Positions 11,870 through 23,419 of a DNA stretch of 64,000 bases are shown here, piece after piece. The position numbers and the translations under genes are program-made. The notes beneath the pieces are model-generated. The model was given only the letters and a program-made list of their open reading frames with translations. It searched no databases and was not told the DNA's origin. Source of the stretch: Allolobophora icterica (Eukaryota > Annelida > Clitellata > Crassiclitellata > Lumbricidae); contig OY744610.1 of assembly GCA_963556255.1 (NCBI GenBank), positions 12,955,088-13,019,087 of the forward strand, written 5' to 3'. Each line of letters starts with the position of its first letter. The stretch's first letter is position 1.

Positions 11870-12425
11870 TGAAGGTTCCATATAGTAACCTAGACAACGG
11901 ACTTTCAAAGTATCATGAGCCTGCCAAGTAGTAACATAGCCTATCCCCAGCTTGCCAAGTAGTATCCAAGTCCAGGTTACTGTATAGTATAGCTTAAACC
12001 AACCGCCTGGCGGACAAGGTAAAGGTAGCCTCAGCTTCCCAGATAGTAACCTAAAACAGCTTACTTCAAAGTATCATTAGCTTGTCAAGTAGTAGCATAA
12101 GACAGCTTACTCTGAAAGTATCATGAGCATAACAAATAGTAACCATAAACAGCTTACTTTCGATGTATCCTCGGCTTACCAAATAGTAACCATAGACAGC
12201 TTACTTTCAGAGTATCATGAGCTTGCCACGTAGTAACATAAGACAGCTTACTCTGAAAGTATCATGAGCATGCCAAATAGTAACCATAAACAGCTTACTT
12301 TCGAAGTATCCTCGGCTTACCAAATAGTAACCATAAACAGCTTACTTTCGAAGTATCCTCGGCTTACCAAGTGGTAACCTAAACAGGCTTACTTCAGAAG
12401 TAACCTGTACAGGTTACTATATGGT
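11870..12425. repeat. ~57-bp minisatellite
   Basis: Diverged tandem units containing CAGCTTACTTTCGAAGTATC, GGCTTACCAAATAGTAACC and variants. The last few units (12120-12400) are nearly identical. Flanking copies of GGTATAGCTTAAACCAACCG at about 11987 and 12422 suggest that a larger unit was also duplicated. Confidence 0.85.
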
Positions 12426-12479
12426 ATAGCTTAAACCAACCGCCTGGTGGACAAGCCCAAGGTACCCTAACCTTACTAC

Positions 12480-12745
12480 ATGACAAGGTTCGGGTTTAGA
12501 GTGTAGAGGAAGACCCAGGGGTAGATTGTGAATTTTGCAGGGACTGCAAGGAGAAGCGAAGGGACGAAACTTTATCAGAGAAAAATGAGCAAAAGGTATC
12601 AGCGATAGAAGGAGAAGTAAGGAGCTTGGTAGTGGAGAAGTAGACTTACGATGGAGAAGAGAGTTAACGGCTTTCCAGAGAAGTCTTGGATTGGAAGCGC
12701 TGGAGTGGATGAGTGATGAATGATACTTTTTTGGCATAATCTATT
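12480..12745 (-). mobile_element. CR1/L2-like LINE, region before the reverse transcriptase
   Basis: The minus strand reads NPRLLWKAVNSLLHRKSTSP and then a Ser/Pro-rich segment, a block typical of CR1/L2-like ORF2 between the endonuclease and the reverse transcriptase. Only this short piece remains. Confidence 0.65.
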
Positions 12746-15635
12746 GGTCATCCATTAGGTTATCTATTGGTCATCCAACTTATAATAATCCAGCTCTTCA
12801 ATAGCCTGTTCACTTCTGTCTTTCTAATACTATTTAAATGTCAACAATAGCAACTTTAGATAGAACTGATAATAATTTATATACGCCAAGATCTTAGTTG
12901 CTGTAGAGCGTTCAAATGTATTCGCTAGATGACAGGATATACTTTCACAAACTCCAGCTTATTCGTCAATGTGGAGAAGCACTTGTCTCGGTCGCCATTT
13001 TGTGAGGATAACAGGAGAAACCAGATTGTGGGAAAATTCCACTTTAATGCCTAACCTGGTTAGATTCTATAACTCTGTGCATATAATTTAGTGAACGTCC
13101 ACATTTAATTATCGACAGCTGGATCAGTGAGATAGTTGCTAATAGTATTTGGTGATTTAGTGTTTTATTCCAAGTTAACGCAGGTCTTTGTCTTGGATCT
13201 TTCTATGACTCGTGTAAAATAGTAATGTAAGGTCGGGCAATTAAACAATCCCATTAGGTAATCTAATGGTTTTTTTTGGTACTATGAATAACATCTAGAT
13301 TGTGATTTATTTAATGACTTCACGAACGATCATAATTATGCACTGAATTTATTTCCTACAGGAGATTATTCACAGGAAATGAATGAATCAAATAATAATA
13401 TGTTTGATATATAAATGACTGCAATTTTTTTAATGATGTCAAGGTTAGCATAATTCCAACTAGCAAAAATGCTCGTTTTTGAATTACAAGAATTTTAGTT
13501 TCTTTTTTTGCATATAGGCCTACTTTTCATATCTTAGGCCTAGTACAATAATAAATTATAGGTTTATGCACTAAGGAAATTATTTTATATTATGACCACA
13601 GCATTGCATAGACTTGTCAGTTAAATGAAACATGCAAGTAATCTGCTAGTAATAGTGAGTGTAAAACTTACAGAACAAGAAGGTGACAGGTCGACAGTTC
13701 AAAGGTCCGATTGTCCAAATGTCTGATATTCTGTAACTCGCAGCACAGCACCAAGAGGCAAGAAATATTTTCATCGTTGATCCAACTTATAATTTCGGTT
13801 ATATTTTCTTCAATCATCCAATTTCTTGTTTGAGTTTTAGTTTGAAATGCTTTTCATCGCTCGAATTAATGTCAGCCAATAGAACCTTTAACTATTGAAC
13901 TTTCAGGACATCGGCCTATTGACATGGAACCAAAAAGAACGATAGGCCTAATCCATCCTCTGAGACAGTGGAGCTGCAGTGTTTTAAGTGGACCTGCAAT
14001 GTCTTCAGTGGAGTTACAATGTTTTTTGGAATTCTTCTGTCTTAATGCAGCAGAAAATGCAGAGAAGTGATTAACGTTGTATGAGTGCATGGTTGCAACT
14101 TCAGACGTAAACATTGATGGCAGAATTTTCTGTGTTTAAGAAAGAAAAACTACCAAATCAACAACTGCTCTAAGACATCATTTTTTGTTAATGTTTGATA
14201 GTCACATAAAGTTGCTTTAGTCGATCCAAGATATATCTATAGTAGTTTTAAATCATTACATAAATAGATGTGCTGTAAACCTCTGTTGGATCTCACAAAT
14301 TTATTAAATTCTAAATGTTCAGTCTTAACATGACTCTATCCAAAGTGAACCCTCTGAAGATTCTGTAGATTCTTTGTGATGCCAGTTTGAATTGGATTAC
14401 AATATTCTTAAGGTATATGACACCTAATTCTGTGAAAGTCATGAATATGCATGTGTGACAAATAAAAAACACCAACGTACTTGATATCGGACACAGTAGA
14501 GTTAAAATGACACCCGGGTTATTAGTAGAATCACCAATTAAACAAGCGAGTCTAGTGAGTCTCCCAGTTTGAAAAATTTAGACTGTTCACAGTTTTTCAG
14601 ATCCAGTTGAGTGCCCAGCAGTAGAAATTCAATTTTTAATCATATTGAGGAGGAGCTTTCTGGCCGTCATCCAGGACTTGGCCTCGTCAAAGGCAGTGGA
14701 CAACAGCAGCTGCTGCACAGAAACAATTACAAGATAAACTGTCAAATGAAATTTGAATTTAAGTATATCTACCTAGTGTTTTGGTATACATTGCAAGAAA
14801 AAGAGATCTGTTAGAAAGCCCTGGATGGAAATGCCATTTAAATATGCTGACTAAGTGCGCCGACATAGATACATTGGGAACCAATTCAGTGTCAGGATCA
14901 GAAATCCGAAAACAATGCTGCTATCAATGCCAAGTGGATGGACACACAATCAAAAGCAGCAGTTAAGTTAACAGAACAAGTACTTTCACCTTTGTCTTAT
15001 CGATAGTGCCTAAGATACGAACAGCAAGAAGTGCGGATTCTGTTGAATGAAACTTATGGTATGCACACTGGAATTACTGAATTAGAGGATAAGTGAGTTT
15101 GCATACGATTCAGAACTATGTGTTAAGGAAATTTAGACATGAATTTTATAGTTTAAATGGGATCTGTAATTAGACAGAAACTGCAGATGAACATAATTAT
15201 ATGTTACATATTTCATGTCCAGATGACATGTCGATCATTGTGAGAAAAGGAGTAAGAGGACGGTATTAGTCAGCTGAAGCTTTATTCAAGTCTTTTCATA
15301 TCTAATGACTTCCATCATGCATATTCACTAAATGTACTGGATTTGAAAGAGGCTGGAAAATAAACTATGTAGCTCCGAGCAATGTCAATATCATTCTGTT
15401 AAGGATTCACAGTTTGGAGTAGCTGGATCACCATTACTAATGATATTTGAAGAAGCTTGTTTTTCACCTATATATGATGATGATATTCGTTTTATTGATT
15501 CACCAGATGACAAACCGCACCGTGGCTTACAGAAAGATGAGTCAATAAGATAAGATTAGAAAGAGATTTAACTAAAGTGTTTAGAATGTTAAGTTTTACT
15601 TTTGTTGTTGGCTTAGATGGTTTAAATGCTTATAT
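12746..15635. other. No gene recognised (2.9 kb)
   Basis: AT-rich DNA with short frames only (for example 13872-14114 minus and 14611-14966 plus). None shows a domain or splice pattern I can defend. Confidence 0.45.
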
Positions 15636-16200
15636 AAAGCCCTTGGTATGAAGTGCTTTAATCTTTTATTCTTTGCATTGGCTCCCTGTTTAGCAAAGTA
15701 TTAGTTTGAAATTGGGCTCATAGTCAATGAAACTTTGAACTCTGGCCAGCCACAATACTTCAAATCAGTTGTTATTCCCCAGACTTATCATTAATCAACG
15801 AGGTCATCTGATTATCTTTGTCTGGTCATTCCTAAATCAAGAAATGTTCTTTGTGAATGGGATTTTTTAGGTTGCTGGACCTACTTTCGGAACTTTCTCC
15901 TTGCGTCTGTGTGCTCGGCTCTGCCGCTTGTATCTTTTCGTTCTCAGTTTAAACTTTCATCTTTCAAATTGTTTGTCCACCATAGGCTGCCTCTCTGTCT
16001 TTCGAATGGATCTTCCTTACTACGGCTTGGTTTTGGTATGCCATCGGTTGATGCCTTGTGCACTAGACACCTGCGTAATAAGTCAGGATCTCTCCTCTCT
16101 TCCAGAATGCTTCTTTTGCCATTGCTATATTGCTCTGGATCTCGGCGCAGCATCAGCAATCATCTTTTGTTAAACCTTTAGGATAACAAACTCAGAACTG
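15636..16200 (+). mobile_element. Decayed CR1/L2-like LINE 3' region
   Basis: The sequence from CTTTGCATTGGCTCCCTGTT through TTGTCCACCATAGGCTGCCT to CTTGGTTTTGGTATGCCATC resembles the LINE tail seen elsewhere. The stretch near 15950-16085 also matches 27310-27435. No long frame survives. Confidence 0.55.
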
Positions 16201-17780
16201 GTAGGCTTGCTCGATCTCTTCTCCATCGATGACAACAGTTATTCTTCTTCCTTCATATATACTTACTCGATCTCATGACCTTTGTTTTCTCTCTCTTTGT
16301 CCCCATACTGTTTTCTTTAGATATTTTGTTCAAGGCATCTATTATTCTCTGAAGTCCATCATTACTACCTGCTACCATTGCCTTGCCGTATGCGAATATT
16401 ATGGCCTTCATCCAACTCCCCCAACCTTTACTCCGTCATCAACGTTTTCAAGCGCTTCCATTAGTACGGCAATTATCTAATCCACCATAGGGACTCGCCA
16501 AAACTGCACTTCTTGTTACATCTACGCAGATCTTTAACTCTGGTTCTGCCCTCAATTTGAAAACCATAATTCTCTATCCATTTCTTTCAATGCTGGTGAC
16601 ACATTCTGCAACAGTTCTTTCCGGCAGCAGCGCGACTCCTCTCTGCATGGTGCTAATTCCCTCCCGAGTATATAACCCTTAGTCCATCACTGGTGATTGG
16701 TGAAGTCTCCATCATCCTTTCACATGACCTCCATCATTCTTTCTCTTCTCATTTCACAGCTTACTTTTGCTAAGAGATGATATTGCTTTTGGGCGGGTTT
16801 CGCTGGTTTATGACTGAATACTCCCTGTTACCTCTTCTGCTGAGCACGACTTTCTCCAGGGCTGACTGAGGAGTCATATTATCGTTGTTGACTTCATTTG
16901 TTTTTCCGTTATCGACTTGTTTGGGGTAGAGTCCGTCCTTCTGACTCTTTGTAGTTGGAAAATAGGTTATCAAGTTTCTGTTAAAGCCTCTGCTGTTCAA
17001 AAGCCCGGCATACAACCTACTTGCCCCCCCCCCCCGTGCAATGGAAGTGTATGGTGGACGACTGAGTCCTTGCCGGGATATGCAAATACCCAGTGGCAAT
17101 TAACCTGAAAGACGAACGATGAAGCTATGCATAAGCTATTGCATTGTATTTAACGGCAACATGAACCAAACATATGCGGCTTTTGTCCGTTTTATCTATA
17201 AATGCTTTGTGCTTATTTCAGTTGTTAGTTTTAAGCCAGAGACAGAGACGTAACATTTGTTTTGAGACAGAGACGTAACATTATGGGATTAGGCTAGACA
17301 ATTTCTTAGCAGAAAATTTATTAAAGAATTCCTGAAACTGTGCTTTGCCATTACCACTAACTAGTCATTCAACTACGAATGGAGAATAGTCATTCTACTG
17401 TAATGAGCAGCAATGAAATTTATGTTTTATATTTTAAAACATATTAATATTGAGCTCTTCCTGTTATTTTTAACAGGTATAAGAAGATAACGAGTGACAT
17501 CAAGAACAATACAGTGGATTTTTACTACAACTTTCTCTTTAGTCAACTATTTCATCTTCAGTTAAATCAAGCTGAACAGTTGCATACAGGTGTGCTATTA
17601 TGCAAAGACTGGATAGCTTCAAAATTTTGTCATAAAGGCTTTTATATGCGACTGATATCTTACTTTCCTTGAAAATAACTACCACAGTCCGATGAAAGTT
17701 GAAACCTTCTTGTAAGTATCCGTCATGCAAACTGAAATGAACTCATCAATAATGTGAAAACAGGACACTGCTGGTCTTGG
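16201..17780. other. No gene recognised
   Basis: Pyrimidine-rich, stop-filled sequence that may be further decayed LINE DNA up to about 16800, then unremarkable sequence. A ten-base C run sits near 17026. Confidence 0.4.
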
Positions 17781-17784
17781 AAAG

Positions 17785-18043
17785 GTTATGACAACAACTA
17801 TTGCAGAAACATTTTGCATAGGCGATTAATCTTTGAAGTACATACCAAACCATGCTTATCAAAAGCCGTACAAATTCCACCTTTGTGTAGAAACTGGTGA
17901 TTGGACGTATCATTGAAAGCCACACATCTGTCAACTGTTTCAGAAACCGTATACGCAAGGTGCCATCAAAGAATCCATACTGGAAGAAACAGTGATATAT
18001 TTTCAAGTCAGTGAATAGCCGGATAGCGAATACGAGAACCAAT
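17785..18043 (+). pseudogene. Relic zinc fingers upstream of the C2H2 gene
   Basis: The bases align with the finger repeat of the downstream gene but with stops and indels. TTCCACCTTTGTGTAGAAACTG resembles a finger start, ATTGAAAGCCACACATC resembles the helix/His part, and AATCCATACTGGAAGAAAC resembles the TGEKPY linker coding sequence. About three finger lengths can be followed. An in-frame TGA at 17993-17995 ends any upstream extension. These are former fingers of the array, now non-coding. Confidence 0.6.
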
Positions 18044-20416
18044 ATGGAAGAAACACAATACAGTTGCCAGAAATGTCGGAGGTCATTTGATTCTGGTAGT
18101 AATCTGAAAACGCACATGAAAACCCATACTGGAGAAAAACCATACAGGTGCCAGTTTTGTGAGAAATCATTTAGTATTGGTGGTAATCTCAAAAAACATA
18201 TGAGAACCCATACTGGCGAGAAACCATACAAATGTCATTTGTGTAAGAAGTTATTTGCTGATCAGAGCCAACTGAAGCCACACATGAGAACCCATACTGG
18301 AGAAAAACCATACCGGTGCCAGATATGTCAGAAAACATTTCTTCAAAGTGGTAATCTGAAAACGCACATGAAAACCCATACTGGCGAGAAACCATACAAA
18401 TGTAATTTGTGTGAGAAGTTATTTGCTGATCAGAGCCAACTGAAGCCGCACATGAGAACCCATACTGGAGAAAAACCATACATGTGCCAGATATGTCAGA
18501 AAACCTTTGCTCAAGGTTTTAATCTGAAAACGCACATGAGAACCCATACTGGCGAGAAACCATACAAATGTCATTTATGTATGAAGGTATTTGCTCATCA
18601 GACCCAACTGAAGCCGCACATGAAAACCCATACTGGAGAAAAACCATACAGGTGCCAGATATGTCAGAAAACATTTCTTCAAAGTGGTAATCTGAAAACG
18701 CACATGAGAACCCATACTGGCGAGAAACCATACAAATGTCATGTGTGTAAGAAATTATTTGCTAATCATTGCCAAGTGAGGTCGCACATGAGAACCCATA
18801 CTGGCGAAAAACCTTACAGTTGTCAGATATGTCAGAAATTGTTATCAGATTATAGTAGTCTAAAAAAGCATATGAGGACCCATACTGGAGAAAAGCCATA
18901 CATGTGCCGCATTTGTCAGAAATCATTTAGTAGTGGTAGTAATGTGAAAACGCACATGAGAACCCATACTGGCGAGAAACCATACAAATGTAATTTGTGT
19001 AAGAAATTATATGCTCATTATAGTCAGCTGAAAGTGCACTTGAGAGCCCATTCTGGAGAAAAACCGTACAGGTGCCAGCTATGTCAGAAATCATTTGTTG
19101 AAGGTGGTAATCTGAAAACGCATATGAGATCCCATACTGGCGAGAAACCATACAAATGTCATTTGTGTAAGAAGTTATTTGCTAATCCGAGCCAACTGAA
19201 GTTACACATGAGAACCCATACTGGAGAAAAACCATACATGTGCCAGATATGTCGGAAAACATTTGCTCAGGCTGGTAGTCTGAAAACGCACATGACAACT
19301 CATACTGGTGAAAAACAATACAGATGCAGGTTATGTCAGAAATCATTTGCTAAACATGATCATCTGAAAACGCACATGAGAACCCATACTGGAGAAAAAC
19401 CATACAGGTGCCACATATGTCAGAAAACATTTTCTCAAAATAGTAATCTGAAAACACACATTACAACCCATACTGGTGAAAAACCTTACAAATGCGAGTT
19501 TTGTTTGAAATCATATAGTTGTCATATTCAACAGAAAACGCACATGAGAACCCATACTGGCGAAAAACCATACATGTGCCAGCTATGTCAGAAATCATTT
19601 GTAGACAATAGGAATCTGAAAGTCCACATGAGAACCCATACTGGCGAAAAACCATACAGTTGTGAGATATGTCAGAAATCCTTCGCTTATTCTAGTAATC
19701 GGAAAACGCACATGAGAACCCATACTGGTGAAAAACCATACAGATGCAACTTATGTCAGAAATCATTTGCTGGAGCCAGTCCTCTGAAAATGCATATGAG
19801 AACCCATACTGATGAAAAACTGTACAAGTGCCAGCTATGTCAGAAATCATTTGTAGAAAATAGTACTCTGAAAGCACACATGAGAACCCACACTGGTGAA
19901 AAACCATACATCTGTGAGGTTTGTACTAAAGGATTCACACAAATTGGAAATCTAAAGATGCACAGAAGAACTCATGCAAATGAGAAGCACCAAACGCACA
20001 ATAAACCTTATAACAAGAGCAGTTCTTCAGCAAAGCAGTTTAGACTCCGTGCAGGAACACAGCCACAGGATCTTAAAATAGGAAGCAAAGTAATTGCTAA
20101 ATTATCTGATCATTTGATCACAGTTGGTAGGTCAGGTGTTATTGATAAACCAAATGAACGTTTCTCAAAGAACATACATCCAGATTCTAATGGAATTGCA
20201 AGTCCTTTACCGAAAATTAGAGATGGAGAATGTCTGTATATTAGCAAACTGAAATTTTCTTTGGATGCAAAATTGTCTTTGTCAAAATCTTTTGGATGTG
20301 GTATATGTGACGATTTGCTTGGAGTAGAGGAGGAATTTCTAGAGCATTGTTCCAGCCATCGATTTTCTCCACCTGACGACTTGGTTGTTGACATTTTGAA
20401 AACAATTGTAATTTGA
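18044..20416 (+). CDS. C2H2 zinc-finger protein, 23 tandem fingers
   Basis: A single uninterrupted frame of 790 codons from ATG 18044 to TGA 20414-20416. After a five-residue lead, residues 6-649 form 23 consecutive 28-residue C2H2 fingers joined by TGEKPY-type linkers, the pattern of sequence-specific DNA-binding proteins in the nucleus. The tail (650-790) is Lys/Ser-rich and holds one more canonical-spacing C2H2 motif (CGIC...HCSSH, about residues 752-772) without the usual linker. No KRAB, SCAN, BTB or ZAD domain is visible. Fingers alternate between two types, one with a QICQKTF..GNLKTH helix and one with a LCKKLFADQSQLKPH helix, so the array grew by two-finger (168-bp) duplications; fingers 4 and 8 are identical over their core. 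An in-frame GTG start at 18011 is possible only if an upstream exon exists. AATAAA at 20942-20947 is a candidate poly(A) signal. Target and function are unknown. Confidence 0.95.
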   Translation: MEETQYSCQKCRRSFDSGSNLKTHMKTHTGEKPYRCQFCEKSFSIGGNLKKHMRTHTGEKPYKCHLCKKLFADQSQLKPHMRTHTGEKPYRCQICQKTFLQSGNLKTHMKTHTGEKPYKCNLCEKLFADQSQLKPHMRTHTGEKPYMCQICQKTFAQGFNLKTHMRTHTGEKPYKCHLCMKVFAHQTQLKPHMKTHTGEKPYRCQICQKTFLQSGNLKTHMRTHTGEKPYKCHVCKKLFANHCQVRSHMRTHTGEKPYSCQICQKLLSDYSSLKKHMRTHTGEKPYMCRICQKSFSSGSNVKTHMRTHTGEKPYKCNLCKKLYAHYSQLKVHLRAHSGEKPYRCQLCQKSFVEGGNLKTHMRSHTGEKPYKCHLCKKLFANPSQLKLHMRTHTGEKPYMCQICRKTFAQAGSLKTHMTTHTGEKQYRCRLCQKSFAKHDHLKTHMRTHTGEKPYRCHICQKTFSQNSNLKTHITTHTGEKPYKCEFCLKSYSCHIQQKTHMRTHTGEKPYMCQLCQKSFVDNRNLKVHMRTHTGEKPYSCEICQKSFAYSSNRKTHMRTHTGEKPYRCNLCQKSFAGASPLKMHMRTHTDEKLYKCQLCQKSFVENSTLKAHMRTHTGEKPYICEVCTKGFTQIGNLKMHRRTHANEKHQTHNKPYNKSSSSAKQFRLRAGTQPQDLKIGSKVIAKLSDHLITVGRSGVIDKPNERFSKNIHPDSNGIASPLPKIRDGECLYISKLKFSLDAKLSLSKSFGCGICDDLLGVEEEFLEHCSSHRFSPPDDLVVDILKTIVI

Positions 20417-20692
20417 GGTAAAAAAAGATCCTACTGAAATGCTGCCACTGTGCTGGGATACATACTTACATTATTAGGTGCTTTGTGCCGCTTCATTTTA
20501 GTAGGCATTCTGAGTAGTGAGTCTAGAGGTTCCTCCTTATAGGAACCACACATCTAAGATTTGCCTTCTTACAAAATTGTGAAACTGTAGAATTACTGCT
20601 GTTCGTCAAAATGAAATGTTATGCTATATATAATGCTAAAGAAGCAGAAAAGTTTTTCATTCTGGGTTCCACTACTTGATAACTTTATTGTT

Positions 20693-20771
20693 AAATAGTA
20701 AATTTAGCTGCACAAAATTTGTGCAGCTAAATTTACTATTTACTGTAGCGGAACCATTTAATGGTTCCGCT
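20693..20771. repeat. Two adjacent perfect hairpins in the 3' flank
   Basis: 20693-20741 is a perfect inverted repeat with 24-base arms around one base, and 20747-20771 has 12-base arms around one base (AGCGGAACCATT and its complement). Both fall between the zinc-finger stop codon and the candidate poly(A) signal, so they could fold in the 3' UTR. Confidence 0.85.
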
Positions 20772-20941
20772 CGACTAGCCATTTAATAGAGTTATTGGCT
20801 GTACATCATTTTGTGAGGCTTTTTTAGACTATTGATGCCTATTTTAATTGCATTCATGATGTATTAAGTAAAGACATTAATTAGCTTGATTAAGTTCTGG
20901 ACGTTATGTCTGGTCATTACCAAAGATAAATGTGTAGGCCT

Positions 20942-20947
20942 AATAAA
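20942..20947 (+). promoter_or_regulatory. Candidate poly(A) signal of the zinc-finger gene
   Basis: AATAAA about 525 bases after the stop codon. Assigned by position only. Confidence 0.35.
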
Positions 20948-21269
20948 GATTGTCATGTATCCTGAATATTTGGTGTTTTCTTGTCTTTGGTGATTTTTAG
21001 CTACACTTAATTCTTTTCTTAGCCTGTAAATAAACAGGCTGCATGTCGTAAATTGCACATACTTCTTCATCCAATTTTATCTGGATTATGTCCTTGTACG
21101 AAACTAACGTTAGCATCCTTAGTGTTGAGTAGTTTAAGATTAATCTTTAAGGGAAAATGATGCATGTAGCGCACATTCACGTGGTGATCTAATCAAAGGC
21201 ACATTGAGTTTAAGGTCCTATAAGCTTACGCGTTATTCTCTACACGCAAAACCCGGTCCAAGCACTCGA

Positions 21270-21350
21270 GACAGTCAGCTGGGAGTTAAGCGTAAATGGC
21301 GCTACAATAGTCGAGACGGGAAACCACAAAGGCATGAAAATTAGAGTAGT
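21270..21350 (-). mobile_element. Short LINE tail fragment
   Basis: The minus strand reads FHAFVVSRLDYCSAIYA, the same block as in the 7930-8205 copy. Only about 25 codons remain. An (ATG)n run follows at 21460-21490. Confidence 0.6.
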
Positions 21351-21635
21351 GAGACAACTCTGTTAGACAAAATTGTTCAGAGAAGACTTTCATGATTTGG
21401 TCAAACCTTTGGACTAAACTTAGGACCAGTTTAAAGATGGCTTGGACCAGGAACTGCTGCTGATGATGATGATGATGATGATGATGATGCTGATGGCGAC
21501 CATGAAACACACTAAATACATTTTTGTAGTATCTCAAGATTAAATTTTAAATTCCTTAAAGTTTCTCGCAGTTTTCACGATATCAATGGCAATCTAGCGG
21601 TTAAAGGAAAGCATTCTTATATGCTATGGTTTAAA

Positions 21636-21740
21636 GCAGAGGTTCTTAACAGGTGTGTCGCGAATCGACCGGCAGTGTGTCGCGTAAACATGGTGTGTTG
21701 TTGGTGTGTCGCGAATAATTGGTGTGTCGCGAATTCTCAT
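21636..21740. mobile_element. One end of an hAT-like element
   Basis: CAGAGGTTCTTAACAGGTGT is followed by three further copies of GTGTGTCGCG. A terminus of the type 'CAGNGGTTCTTAACC' with repeated subterminal motifs is typical of hAT transposons. I found no matching opposite end. Confidence 0.45.
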
Positions 21741-22371
21741 AGACTTTCTCCGTCATTCTTGCATTACACTTTTTACTGTAGCGGACGTAGGCTGTGAGAA
21801 TTCGTAGCACTCTATTGATCTATTCTATATTATCGCAATCAGAGGCGGCCATGATGTTTACCTTATACAGTATACGTACTCGCGACTGTGCCGATCTAAA
21901 CTTTTACCCATTGGGCTACTGCAACATTGGATAAATTTATCAGAAACAAAAGAAATTTTTGCCAATCTACAACTGATGATGCGAATCAGAATTTGGCAGC
22001 AATGAGAACGATTCTCGAACCAATACGAAAACGATGCTGCTGCCACTGCTAGTTTTAATAAACCAACCATAGGAAAACATGAACAAGAAGAAATCTGCTG
22101 AGCGCAAGTGGAACGATGACTAGGCCTACTTGAAACATTGTGGATCCTCGTTTTAATATGATCCAAAGAAATATCCAATAGCAAAAATCCCATTAACTGT
22201 AACTACTTTGACGTAGAAACTAGAAAGGAGTCAATATGGATAGTTTCATTGATTAAAAATGTTAACAATTTAACATTTTAAATAAATAACTAGTCTAACT
22301 TTAACATTGTTCACTATATTCGCATACGACGATTGCATGGTTTGTCGCCAAATTTGGTTCCAAGTTTAGGT

Positions 22372-22475
22372 GTGTCTTGACGTCCTTTGTTTTACACAAT
22401 CTCACCACAAATTCCTATAGCAAATGCAGAGGAATTTGTGGTAAGATTGTGTAAAACAAATGACAACGTCAAGAC
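22372..22475. repeat. Long imperfect hairpin
   Basis: TGTCTTGACGT...TTTTACACAATCT..CCACAAATTCC pairs with GGAATTTGTGG..AGATTGTGTAAAA...ACGTCAAGACA. The arms are about 45 bases with a few mismatches and a loop of about 14. Confidence 0.85.
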
Positions 22476-22529
22476 ATGCAATGCGACACGATATGTTATG
22501 TTCATGAAAACTAGAAAGACTGATTCTCT

Positions 22530-22855
22530 TCACCATGCAGTGACATAATCAGGCAGCATATTAGACGTGCTCATTACCAAACTGTCATTTGGGAAAAGGC
22601 CTATCTTCCACACATTGATGTTCCGACACCAGCCTCATCAGGATCGAGTGTGGACTGTGGATGAAGAAGGTGTTCTCATACCAGTGTGGTCTACAATTGG
22701 TCCGGTGCCCCAGTCGTGAATAATGTTTGTCTACTGTAAATCATGCAAAGTTGATAAGTGTAACACCGAGCGCTGCTGCTGTCGAACTGCGAACTTGCCA
22801 TATACACTTATGTGCAATTGCACTGACTGCAACAATGCTTGAAATAGCTTTAGTC
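22530..22855 (+). pseudogene. Relic of a repetitive protein with a Cys-rich (CXC-like) end
   Basis: Two frames overlap. One reads RAHYQTVIWEKA and then VPTPASSG. The other reads EEGVLIPVWSTIGPVP, then CKSCKVDKCNTERCCCR and CNCTDCNNA. The order 'xxANYQxxIW ... G.L.PVW ... PxP ... C..C....C....C.C' is familiar from a repetitive, transposon-associated protein of invertebrates with a CXC-like Cys cluster. I give this from memory and without a family name. The frame change and an internal TGA show it is dead. Confidence 0.45.
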
Positions 22856-23029
22856 AAGTCATGAAACACGAATATTGTGTAAGACTTACGTAATGTATAA
22901 AATGGTCAAACAGCAATCACAGGCTACTAAAAATGTCATGTAAATAATGATGGTTAAACTGCACTTACAGCAGTGAATTATATAGAATGTTACTTCCTTT
23001 GTATGCTTTGACCAAGAAAACACTACTCC

Positions 23030-23400
23030 AGACTGACCGCCATTTTGTCTGCCATTTTGTTTTATAACCATTTGAAGATAATTGTCCGCCATTTTGTCCG
23101 CCATTTCGTTTTTCTGCAGTGCTACATATTTGTCTTTAGTTCCTTCGCATTCCTTGACCCTGAAAACGTTAACTTAGACTCTAAAATCATGTTTCCATCA
23201 CATACATGGCTTTATTTATAACCATTTGAAGATGGTTGGCCTCGATTTTGTCCGCCATTTTGTTTTCAGGCAGTGATACATATTTAGCTTTAGTTCCATC
23301 GCATTCCTTGACCTCGAAAATGTTAATTTAGACTCTAAAATCATGTTTGCATCACGTACATGACTTTACTTATAGCCATATGAAGATATTGGCCGCCATT
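23030..23400. repeat. ~160-bp tandem repeat, 2-3 diverged copies
   Basis: Units contain CCGCCATTTTGT, TTTAGTTCCNTCGCATTCCT, TTAGACTCTAAAATCATGTT and ATAACCATTTGAAGAT. Copies start near 23040, 23240 and 23390. Confidence 0.8.
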
Positions 23401-23419
23401 TTGAGATAGGAGGATGATC

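Noticed and set aside
18189..19907. Minus-strand frames with a repeated MVFRQYGFSCAFS pattern
   Set aside because: Antisense of the zinc-finger repeat. The repetition mirrors the 84-bp finger unit.
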